A stretch of 37,385 bases of DNA from an uncultured Bacteroidota bacterium. Its GTDB lineage: Bacteria; Bacteroidota; Bacteroidia; Chitinophagales; Chitinophagaceae. Below are positions 1-7,285 of the stretch, piece by piece; the first letter of the stretch is position 1, and each line of letters opens with the position of its first letter. The DNA lies in NCBI GenBank assembly GCA_902826165.1, contig CADEDV010000021.1:1-37385 (forward strand). The letters run 5' to 3'. The notes below the pieces were generated by a model, which saw only the letters and a program-made list of their open reading frames with translations, was not told where the DNA came from and ran no database searches. Position numbers and translations under genes: made by a program.

Positions 1-56
1 TAGTCAATAGTCAATAGTCAATAGTCAATAGTCAATAGTCAATAGTCAATAGTCAA
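1..56. repeat. Heptanucleotide tandem repeat (TAGTCAA)n
   Basis: Eight perfect head-to-tail copies of TAGTCAA fill the first 56 bases. The array begins at the window edge, so its full length is unknown. It lies past the 3' end of the minus-strand T9SS cargo gene. Read on the other strand the unit is TTGACTA, a type of short repeat often seen between genes in Bacteroidota. The 65 bases between it and the next gene show no ORF or hairpin. Confidence 0.95.
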
Positions 57-121
57 TTCATGTCTGCGGTAGGCAAGTTAAATGAAGTTTTTGGCCGGGA
101 ATAATATTTTAAGATTGAATA

Positions 122-2734
122 CTACCTGATCAGGGTAACAGTTCCTTTCCGGAAATAAGGATTGCCGAGATAATCGGTTGCACTGACCATCCAGACAAAT
201 ACATTAGTTGCCTGTTGCGATCCATTGATGCGGCCATCCCATCCTTGTCCATTAGTGGTTGTATGGAAAACCATCTGGCCCCAGCGGTTGTAGATGCGGA
301 AATATTTGATCTCTTTCATACCGACAGCGATCGGCCGTATCACATCATTCAACCCATCATTATTAGGCGTAAAGGCGGTGGGAACAAATATCGAAGGAGC
401 GGTCTTGAATATTTTTACATTGATAAAAGCAGAATCAGAACAACCTGCCGCATTGAACACATCCACCCGGTACCGGATATTATCAAAACTGCCATCATAA
501 ATACCAATGGGATTGGCAATGGTCGGATTGCTGAGACCGGTGGAAGGTGTCCAGAGATAACTTACACCACCTTCTGCATTGAACTGCAAAGGCTGCCCGA
601 TGATCACTGCGGTATCATGACCTGCGAATGGTCTTATTCTTGGTAATAAGGTGACCAGCACTGTATCATAACCGGGTTTGGGGCAACCACGATTATCAAA
701 ACTTGAAAGCACATACTGCGTTGTCCGGGGAGGTGTGACGACAGGATTCAATATGTTCGGATTGCTCAGGTAATTCACCGGCGTCCAGGTAAAAGAGGAT
801 CCATTATGCGACCCGTTGAGTTGACCGGGTGTATTATAGCAAATGGTGGTATCGTTTCCTGCATTGGCAACAGGGTAGGGAACTGCAAATACATTGATAT
901 CCCTGGTGGCCCTGCAGGAACCAATTGTAGCAGTGACGGTATAGGTCTGCGTGTTGCCTGCAATACCTACAGGGTTTTGGACAGTTGCATTATTAACAGC
1001 AGGTGCCGGTGTCCATTGAAACTGTAATCCATCACTGCTGACCTGTAATTGCACCGGGTCGGTGGCGCAGATGGTGGTGTCCGCCATTTCATTCAGAGTT
1101 ACAAAACCAACCACTCTTACTCTTACGGTATCCTGGTTGCGGCAACCACTGTTCTCTAATTCGACCGTGTAAGTGGTGGTTACAGTTGGAGTAACAGTTG
1201 GTGTTGCTGTATTTGCATTGACGATATTAACAAGAGGTGTCCAGCTAAAGTTGCCGGTACCAATGGCCTGTAGTTGCACATTATCAGTAATACAGATCAG
1301 GGTATCATTGAAAGCAACTGATAAAGGTGGCCGGTCAAGCAGATCCAATACCTGGGTCACGGTATCAATACAGCCCTTGCTGCTGGTCACAATAAAATTG
1401 ATCGTCTTGGGTCCTGGTCCCGGGTATTGCCAGCTGGGGTGTTGCTGATGAGAAGTATCTGCTAAAGTGGTAAGATCGCCAAAATTCCAGCTCCAGCTGT
1501 TGACGGTACCATAAACTGTTCTTGTGGTATCAATAAATTGTACCGGGTTCAGGTAGCAGATACCTGCGGTAGTAAAACCGGGGAAGAAGCCGGGGTATAC
1601 TTTTACAATAGCCGTGGCTGAATCTGAACACGGCTGGTTAAGGTTCGTGACTAATTTGATCGTATAAACACCCGTATCACTAAAAGTATGAGTGGGAGTT
1701 GCCAGTGTTGAAATATTATTGGCACCGCTTGCAGGATCTCCAAAACTCCAGTTATACGTATTGATCAGTGCACTCGGCGTATTATTGGCAAAAGTGAGGG
1801 TGTACCCATCACAGGTGATATACTCAGGGTTAAGTGTGGCAGTTGCCCTGTCGCAATCACCCACTTTAATCTGGAGATCTTTACGTTGGGTGGCAATGGT
1901 CACTCCATTGCGAATTTCCGCTACACAAACCGTAACAACATAAATACCGGCTGCCGGTGCGATACCGGATAATAAACCAGTTGTTGGATTAATTGTGATA
2001 TTGGAGCCAAGGGGAGCCGAGCCGTTAAATCCACCGCCTGAATAAGGTACCCAGGAATAGGGCGGCCCAGATGGCGGATTGGGAGCCGGGGCACTGGATG
2101 TTCCACCTGTAAAAGCATCACAAAATGTATAGGAAAGAATATCATTGGGGTCATCGTCTGTGGCTGCGAAACTATAACTGAATGCATTATTGGCACAAAC
2201 AACTACAGTATCTGTTCCTATGAACCGTGCACTGTTATTGGCAGGTGCAGTGGCGAGGAATAAAGTACCGGGTATTTCTGCGGTATAAGTAGCTCCTACC
2301 GAACTAGAGCCAATAAGATTATTAATACCTGCTATTCTACAGCAACGCTGGTAAGCAATGGTATATCCGCTTACGGTTCCCGGTAATGTAACATCAAAAC
2401 TATAATAACCCACTTCGTAACAAACGGCAGGCGGGTTATTGATACAGGGATCCGGTGATCCCAAATTGAGTGTTGCCATTTGTGTGCGGGGTATGCTGGC
2501 AGACCAAACCATTACGCCGGTGGATCTGTCATAAATGGCAATCGGAGCACTGGCATCTAACTGGGCACCGGTAGAAAAACAATCTCTGTATAGTTTCAGG
2601 GTAACATTGTACGTATAGTCACTTCCATTCTGGCTGGTCAGTGTATAAAACATTTCTCCACCCGTGATATGGTTGGCAAAGGCGGGCACGGTTACAAAAA
2701 AGCTGATTGATATGAGGAGCAGAATTCGTTTCAT
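122..2734 (-). CDS. T9SS type B sorting domain protein with PKD domains
   Basis: An 870-residue secreted protein. Residues 1-20 are a signal peptide ending in PAFA. The mature protein starts NHITGGEMFYT, the opening of a domain common at the front of Bacteroidota gliding-associated surface proteins. Two PKD-like domains follow at about 300-470, with WSFGDP and WSWNFGD motifs. Further Ig/PKD-like repeats around 540-770 carry D-T-x-I-C strands. The last ~85 residues are a type B T9SS C-terminal domain, with [19 protein letters not shown] and a terminal KGTVTLIR. By family knowledge it is exported across the outer membrane and attached or released by the type IX system; its ligand is unknown. 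The start is the ATG 25 bases after the stop of the broken hydrolase gene, suggesting a shared transcript. No PorP/SprF-like partner, often found beside such genes, is adjacent. Confidence 0.93.
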   Translation of the reverse strand: MKRILLLISISFFVTVPAFANHITGGEMFYTLTSQNGSDYTYNVTLKLYRDCFSTGAQLDASAPIAIYDRSTGVMVWSASIPRTQMATLNLGSPDPCINNPPAVCYEVGYYSFDVTLPGTVSGYTIAYQRCCRIAGINNLIGSSSVGATYTAEIPGTLFLATAPANNSARFIGTDTVVVCANNAFSYSFAATDDDPNDILSYTFCDAFTGGTSSAPAPNPPSGPPYSWVPYSGGGFNGSAPLGSNITINPTTGLLSGIAPAAGIYVVTVCVAEIRNGVTIATQRKDLQIKVGDCDRATATLNPEYITCDGYTLTFANNTPSALINTYNWSFGDPASGANNISTLATPTHTFSDTGVYTIKLVTNLNQPCSDSATAIVKVYPGFFPGFTTAGICYLNPVQFIDTTRTVYGTVNSWSWNFGDLTTLADTSHQQHPSWQYPGPGPKTINFIVTSSKGCIDTVTQVLDLLDRPPLSVAFNDTLICITDNVQLQAIGTGNFSWTPLVNIVNANTATPTVTPTVTTTYTVELENSGCRNQDTVRVRVVGFVTLNEMADTTICATDPVQLQVSSDGLQFQWTPAPAVNNATVQNPVGIAGNTQTYTVTATIGSCRATRDINVFAVPYPVANAGNDTTICYNTPGQLNGSHNGSSFTWTPVNYLSNPNILNPVVTPPRTTQYVLSSFDNRGCPKPGYDTVLVTLLPRIRPFAGHDTAVIIGQPLQFNAEGGVSYLWTPSTGLSNPTIANPIGIYDGSFDNIRYRVDVFNAAGCSDSAFINVKIFKTAPSIFVPTAFTPNNDGLNDVIRPIAVGMKEIKYFRIYNRWGQMVFHTTTNGQGWDGRINGSQQATNVFVWMVSATDYLGNPYFRKGTVTLIR

Positions 2735-2759
2735 TGATCGGATCGGTCAAAAATGAGTA

Positions 2760-3550
2760 TCATATTTCAGATAAAAAATGCGCCAGGGCCTTGTTGCTTT
2801 TATCAGCTTCCTCCAGCATACCCATATGGCCGGAATAATTAAGCACATGAATGTACGATTTTCCGGGCAGATGACATTGCTCCAACACGTCTTTTATAGG
2901 AATAGCATTGTCGTCTTCGCCCATGATAAAAAGCACCTGAACAGCACTGGTTTTCAGAACATTGGTCCGGTCGGGCCGCTGCATCATGGCCTGGTAGTAG
3001 GAAACGAGTGAGAGGGATAAAAAGTTGCTCAAACCGGCTATTTGTTGGTCGATTAATTCAGGTCGTTCCCTTTGGTGTGGGCCGAAAAGAGGTTGGGGGT
3101 GGCTGTTTTCAGAAATTCGAAGGCCCCGTGCTGTTCAATAAAAGCGATTCCTTTTTTCCGGGTGGCTTTCTTTTCTTCACTGTCTGCATAAGCAGAGGAA
3201 TGAAAAAGGCCAAATCCATTCAACAAACCGGGGTATTTTTCAGCAAATGCCAGGGTGATATAACCACCCATGCTATGCCCGATGAGGGTGCATTTTTCGA
3301 TTCCTTCTTTATCCAGTATTTGTTTGATCACTTCCGCCATACCTTCCATACTCATATCGTCAATCATGGCTGATTGGCCGGAGCCCGGTAATTCAGGAAT
3401 GATCAGTTGATACGAATCTTCCAGGAAATCAACCTGCAGTTTCCACACATCACTGTTCTCTCCGAAACCATGCAGGAGTATAACGGGTTTACCATTACCC
3501 GTAACTGCGTAATGAATGATGGCCTGGTCAATGGAAATGGTCTTTTGCAC
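2760..3550 (-). pseudogene. Alpha/beta hydrolase, broken by a frameshift
   Basis: An alpha/beta-hydrolase-fold protein split over two frames. The front part (GTG start at 3550, two bases after the upstream TAA) carries the oxyanion motif HGFGEN and the nucleophile elbow GHSMGG. It runs into a stop just after TKGNDLN near 3055. The other frame continues the same protein seamlessly (ERPELIDQQIAGLSNFL) and holds the acid residue in FIMGEDD and the catalytic His in YSGHMGM. The break maps to the three-base C run at 3068-3070 (GGG in the gene); one extra base there restores a protein of about 263 residues. As written, Ser is separated from Asp and His, so neither fragment should be active. Substrate cannot be told from sequence. 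This is either a real frameshift or a sequencing error in a short homopolymer. A downstream in-frame start would yield only the C-terminal piece. Confidence 0.85.
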
Positions 3551-3552
3551 GG

Positions 3553-4719
3553 TTATTTTCTTTTGCTGATGAAGTGACTTCTCACAATAATGATACCTAA
3601 TACTGGTATCAGGGCTGTATTGAGCTGCTGTGGTAAAATAAACCAGGCACCCAGTAATACAAGGCTGTAAAAAAAGATAAAACGGAAATAGAAAGCTATC
3701 CATTCTTTTTTACTGAAAAGAAAAAAGGCAGCAACAGCATGCGTTGGCAATGCCCAGAGCAGGTTAAAGTTATTCCTGCACATGGCATGTTCGGTACCGA
3801 ACCACATGAACACTAACAGTATGCCTAAGAGCCCGAGGATAAGAAAAAAAATAAAGTCGAATATTTTAAAAATGACAGGGTAGGAATGTTGTTTCAATAA
3901 ACTCAGCGCCATTACCAGCAGGAATAAAATAGCGAAGACCACTACCGGTGTAAAAAATGATTCGTCATTGCGGTTGACTGCAGCAGGCAATAAACTGTTC
4001 TTTTCAGTGACCAGTTTTTTATTCCCGGATGTAGCACTGTCAAAAGCCATCAGCAAATAATCGGGCAGGAACATAGCTTCCCGGTTAGTGATCTTTTTAT
4101 CTAACGGACTGCCGAGTAAAATATCAATACCCAATTGGCTCCAGTACTGATTGCCTTTTTGTAAATAATCATGTATCAGGTTTCTGAACGTGGTGTTGCT
4201 GCCTGGTAAAATATTGGTGGTTTGTAAGGGACTTCCTGTTACTTTTTCGATCATATCCCGGAGACGGGTAGTGCAATTGTCGTAATTAAAATCGTAGCGG
4301 TAATATTTATTTTCTTCTTTGGCATTTTCAAAAAGTGCAGCTACTAATTTTTGTTTTTGTTCGCAGCTGAGGTTCAATACCTGCTCCGTTACTCCTCTTT
4401 TAAAATAATCATACTCTGCCAGGAAATTATTCAGTTCATCAATGGAAACAAAGTAGAGCAACTTGCCCTGTACAAATTTTTTATAGAAGCCGGGATCATT
4501 AAAATCGAAGGTGCCGTAGTTGAAAACAAGATCGGTACCGGCATTATCATTTGTTACACGGATAGCACTATGGCCAAAGGAAGAATACAATTCTTCACCC
4601 GGTGTGCAGGTCAGCAGGCTGATGGTCAGCTGGCAACTGTCTGTTGTTTGTTCAACAGCAGTTTGAGCTGAACTGAACAATGAAACCAGCAGGCTGATGA
4701 AACCGAAGAGTTTTTTCAA
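3553..4719 (-). CDS. DUF4105 membrane protein, possible lipoprotein N-acyltransferase (Lnb-like)
   Basis: A 388-residue protein with a TTG start and a signal peptide (about 1-19). The DUF4105 domain follows, with the conserved GEELYSSFGHSAIRV (His50) and NYDNCTTRLRD (Cys149) motifs. About five transmembrane segments occupy residues ~255-385. The His/Cys pair suggests a papain-like thiol catalytic site facing the periplasm. I recall that a DUF4105-family member was reported as the lipoprotein N-acyltransferase of Bacteroides (Lnb); I am not certain of this and base the suggested role on it only tentatively. The stop is followed two bases later by the GTG of the hydrolase, so the two are probably translationally coupled. 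A promoter-like TTG-N20-TACTTTTA lies just upstream. Family assignment is firm, function is not. Confidence 0.85.
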   Translation of the reverse strand: MKKLFGFISLLVSLFSSAQTAVEQTTDSCQLTISLLTCTPGEELYSSFGHSAIRVTNDNAGTDLVFNYGTFDFNDPGFYKKFVQGKLLYFVSIDELNNFLAEYDYFKRGVTEQVLNLSCEQKQKLVAALFENAKEENKYYRYDFNYDNCTTRLRDMIEKVTGSPLQTTNILPGSNTTFRNLIHDYLQKGNQYWSQLGIDILLGSPLDKKITNREAMFLPDYLLMAFDSATSGNKKLVTEKNSLLPAAVNRNDESFFTPVVVFAILFLLVMALSLLKQHSYPVIFKIFDFIFFLILGLLGILLVFMWFGTEHAMCRNNFNLLWALPTHAVAAFFLFSKKEWIAFYFRFIFFYSLVLLGAWFILPQQLNTALIPVLGIIIVRSHFISKRK

Positions 4720-4734
4720 GGAAAATTATTTTGG

Positions 4735-4766
4735 TAAAAGTATTGGTTACCGCTGGTGATACCAAC
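4735..4766 (-). promoter_or_regulatory. Candidate Bacteroidota-type promoter for the DUF4105 operon
   Basis: On the minus strand a GTTG (-33 type, 4763-4766) is followed after 20 bases by TACTTTTA (4735-4742), one mismatch from the Bacteroidota -7 box TAnnTTTG. The box ends 15 bases before the TTG start codon. This is read from sequence only; no start-site data are available. Confidence 0.45.
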
Positions 4767-4774
4767 GGTGAATA

Positions 4775-4802
4775 TTTCCATAAAAATAAATTTTTATGGA
4801 AA
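4775..4802. promoter_or_regulatory. Perfect 13-bp inverted repeat in a divergent intergenic region
   Basis: The arms TTTCCATAAAAAT and ATTTTTATGGAAA are perfect reverse complements separated by AA. The element lies between the divergent DUF4105 operon and tonB, directly upstream of the candidate -33 box of the former and 37 bases before the tonB start. Because neither gene ends here, it is better read as an operator for a dimeric regulator (or an AT-rich cruciform) than as a terminator. The regulator is unknown. Confidence 0.6.
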
Positions 4803-4839
4803 AGGAAAATTGCAAAGTCTCATTCCTAAAAGTTAAACC

Positions 4840-5655
4840 ATGGATACCAACAAAATTCTCTCTGCCGACCTGCTTGACCTGATCTTTGATGACAGGAACA
4901 AAGCCTACGGAGCATATGATCTCCGCAAAACTTATTCAACCCGTATTAAAAAGTCATTGCTGATAACCGTATCAGTAGTGTGGCTTGCGTTTACGGGAGC
5001 TGCCCTTGCATCTTCTGTCAGCCCGAAACCGAAGGATGATATGAAGATCACCGAAGTGACAATTTCAGAGATCACCCCCGAACCGGAACAATTGCCCGAA
5101 CCCGAACCTCCGCAGCCTGAACCGGAGCCACAGGTAAGAACAGAGCAATTTACAGAATACAATATTGTCCCTGAGGATGAAGTAGAAGAACCTGCGCCTG
5201 AACAGACAGACTTTGATGCTGCTAAAATCGATCTGAAAACTAATGATGGTGTTGATGACGATGGAACAGCGATTCCTGATAAGCCTCTTGATGATGGCAA
5301 AGGGATCATTGATGTACCTAAAAATCCGGAACCCGATATTTTTGAGAAAGTGGAGATCGATGCAAAATTTGCCGGTAACTGGGAAAAATTCTTAACCAGG
5401 AACCTGGACCCAAACACACCTGTTGATAATGGCGCTGCTCCCGGTAATTATGTGGTGTTGGTGCAATTTGTAGTAGATGTGGACGGATCGGTGAGCCAGA
5501 TCAAACCTATTTCAAGTGCTGGTTATGGCATGGAAGAAGAAGCTGTAAGAGTATTGAGGAAGGCAGAGAAATGGATACCTGCAATTCAAAATGGGAGACA
5601 GGTGAAAGCATGGCGCACACAACGCATCGTTTTCCAGGTGCTGGGAGATGAGTAA
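4840..5655 (+). CDS. tonB: Energy transducer TonB
   Basis: A 271-residue inner-membrane TonB. The cytoplasmic N-terminus carries the Bacteroidota-typical DDRNKAYGAYDLRKTY. One transmembrane segment lies at about 39-59. A Pro/Glu-rich periplasmic spacer (about 75-130) contains repeated P-E-P units. The C-terminal TonB domain at about 190-271 ends in TQRIVFQVLGDE, with the usual V-x-F-V-V-D-x-D-G-x-V-S strand. It transmits proton-motive force from ExbB/ExbD to outer-membrane receptors such as the SusC protein and the partial receptor in this window; no exbB or exbD is nearby. It is transcribed alone, divergently from the DUF4105 operon, with the 13-bp inverted repeat in its upstream region. I see no convincing TAnnTTTG box for it. 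Confidence 0.93.
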   Translation: MDTNKILSADLLDLIFDDRNKAYGAYDLRKTYSTRIKKSLLITVSVVWLAFTGAALASSVSPKPKDDMKITEVTISEITPEPEQLPEPEPPQPEPEPQVRTEQFTEYNIVPEDEVEEPAPEQTDFDAAKIDLKTNDGVDDDGTAIPDKPLDDGKGIIDVPKNPEPDIFEKVEIDAKFAGNWEKFLTRNLDPNTPVDNGAAPGNYVVLVQFVVDVDGSVSQIKPISSAGYGMEEEAVRVLRKAEKWIPAIQNGRQVKAWRTQRIVFQVLGDE

Positions 5656-5670
5656 AACAATTGGAGAAGT

Positions 5671-5743
5671 ATAAGTTGTAAGTTTCCTGCCTGCTGTGTG
5701 AAAACACATTTGAAAATTCGCAGAAAGGGAACTTACAACTTAT
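5671..5743. terminator. Large inverted repeat between convergent tonB and guaB
   Basis: The arms ATAAGTTGTAAGTT (5671-5684) and AACTTACAACTTAT (5730-5743) are perfect 14-bp complements around a 45-base loop. The loop itself has a small hairpin, GTGT-GAAA-ACAC. A T-rich run follows on the plus strand. Placed between two convergent gene ends, it could act as a bidirectional terminator, although the long loop is atypical. Confidence 0.5.
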
Positions 5744-5747
5744 GTTT

Positions 5748-7244
5748 TTATCTTCTGCTGTAGTTCGGTGCTTCCTTGGTGATCTCGATATCATGTGCAT
5801 GGCTTTCTCTCATGCCTGCATTGGTGATCTTGATGAAGGTGGCTTTCTTTAACTCAGCCAGGCTCTTTGCGCCGCAATAACCCATACCGGCTCTTAATCC
5901 GCCGACGTACTGATACACGATCTCTTTTAATGTTCCTTTATACGCCACACGACCTTCAATTCCTTCCGGTACAAATTTCTTCACATCGTCTTCCACATCC
6001 TGGAAATAACGATCACTGCTGCCGGTGGCCATCGCACCGAGTGACCCCATGCCCCGGTATTCTTTGAATTTTCTTCCTTCATAGATGATGGTTTCACCGG
6101 GGCTTTCTTCTGTTCCGGCAAACACACTTCCCATCATCACACAATCAGCACCTGCTGCCAATGCTTTCACCATATCACCGGTATAGCGAATACCCCCATC
6201 AGCAATAACGGAAACATTTTTTCCTTTTACGGCAGTGGAAGCTTCCATTACTGCTGTTAGTTGCGGTACACCTGCACCGGCCACGATTCTTGTTGTACAG
6301 ATGGAGCCTGGTCCGATACCTACTTTTATGGCATCTGCACCTGCTTCAGCCAATGCTTTGGCACCGGCAGCTGTTCCCACGTTACCGGCAATGACATTTA
6401 TGTTTTTAAAATTCTTCTTTACATTTTTCAACGCGGTGATCACTCCTTTGCTATGACCATGAGCACTGTCTAAGGCAATTACATCAACACCCACTTGTTG
6501 CAAAGCTGCCACACGGTCCAGCATATCTTTAGTGATACCCACTCCGGCACCAACTAATAAACGGCCATAAGCATCTTTAACAGCATTCGGAAAACTTTTC
6601 AATTGCAGGATATCACGATAGGTCAGTAGCCCGGTCAGTTTTCCATTCTTATTTACCACGGGCAATTTCTCTACTTTATGCTGGCGGAGAATGATCTCGG
6701 CTTTCTTCATATCCGTTCCTTCAGGTGCCGTGATCAGGTTATCCTTTGTCATTACTTCACTCACTTTTCTTCTCGGGTCATCTTCAAAACGGAGATCACG
6801 GTTGGTGAGGATACCCACCAGCTTTCCCGTTTTATCAATGATAGGAATACCGCCTATCTTATTTTATCTTACAAGGCGCAATGCATCACCTACCGTAGCA
6901 TCCGGCATCAGGGTGATGGGGTCAAGGATCAAACCGCTTTCACTTCTCTTTACTTTCCTCACCTGCTCCGCCTGTTTTTCAATACTCATGTTCTTGTGCA
7001 GGATACCGATGCCACCTTCCCTGGCCAGTGCCATAGCCAGTGATGCTTCTGTTACCGTATCCATGGCTGCCGAAAGCAGGGGCACATTGAGGATGATATC
7101 TTTGGTCAGGCGGCTCTGTATATTGACATCACGGGGCAGTACTTCGCTGTAGCCGGGCTGTAACAGCACATCGTCAAACGTGAGGCCTTCACCGAAAAAT
7201 TTAGAGGAATTTGTTGTTGCGGGGGGGGTATTTCTTGTTGCCAT
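5748..7244 (-). pseudogene. guaB: IMP dehydrogenase (guaB) interrupted by an in-frame TAA
   Basis: IMP dehydrogenase oxidises IMP to XMP, the committed step of GMP synthesis. Apart from one stop codon the reading frame codes for 498 residues, the usual family length. It has the N-terminal [13 protein letters not shown], a CBS pair in the middle, [14 protein letters not shown], the catalytic Cys loop GPGSICTT and the flap region YRGMGSLGAMATGSSDRYF. Codon 127 (6864-6866) is TAA where the family has Glu, in the context R-stop-NKIGGIPII inside the first CBS domain; GAA to TAA is a single substitution. Both sides are in the same frame and well conserved. A GTG at 6818 could restart translation but would lose the front of the barrel. 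The ATG at 7244 is chosen because a perfect promoter sits directly upstream. A run of eight C occurs at codons 6-8. A sequencing error, a strain-specific nonsense mutation or a decaying copy all fit. Confidence 0.88.
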
Positions 7245-7247
7245 GTG

Positions 7248-7280
7248 CAAAGATAGGGTGGGGAACATATTTGTTCCAAA
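7248..7280 (-). promoter_or_regulatory. guaB promoter, Bacteroidota type, near-leaderless
   Basis: On the minus strand TTTG (7277-7280), a 21-base spacer and TATCTTTG (7248-7255, perfect TAnnTTTG) match the Bacteroidota sigma consensus. Only CAC separates the box from the guaB ATG, so transcription should begin at or within a few bases of the start codon. This also argues against the longer in-frame start further upstream. Confidence 0.7.
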
Positions 7281-7285
7281 TCGGC

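Noticed and set aside
1..56. CRISPR-like array
   Set aside because: The units are seven bases long, directly adjacent and have no spacers.
3008..3373. Plus-strand reading frame of 121 codons across the hydrolase gene
   Set aside because: It is opposite a recognisable hydrolase with catalytic motifs and shows no family features of its own.
4932..5417. Long minus-strand reading frame opposite tonB
   Set aside because: It is rich in Ser and Gly because it mirrors the Pro/Glu-rich TonB spacer; it has no start context and the plus-strand gene is certain.
6818..6866. Stop-codon recoding as the explanation for the guaB TAA
   Set aside because: TAA ends several intact genes in the window and no recoding element is visible.
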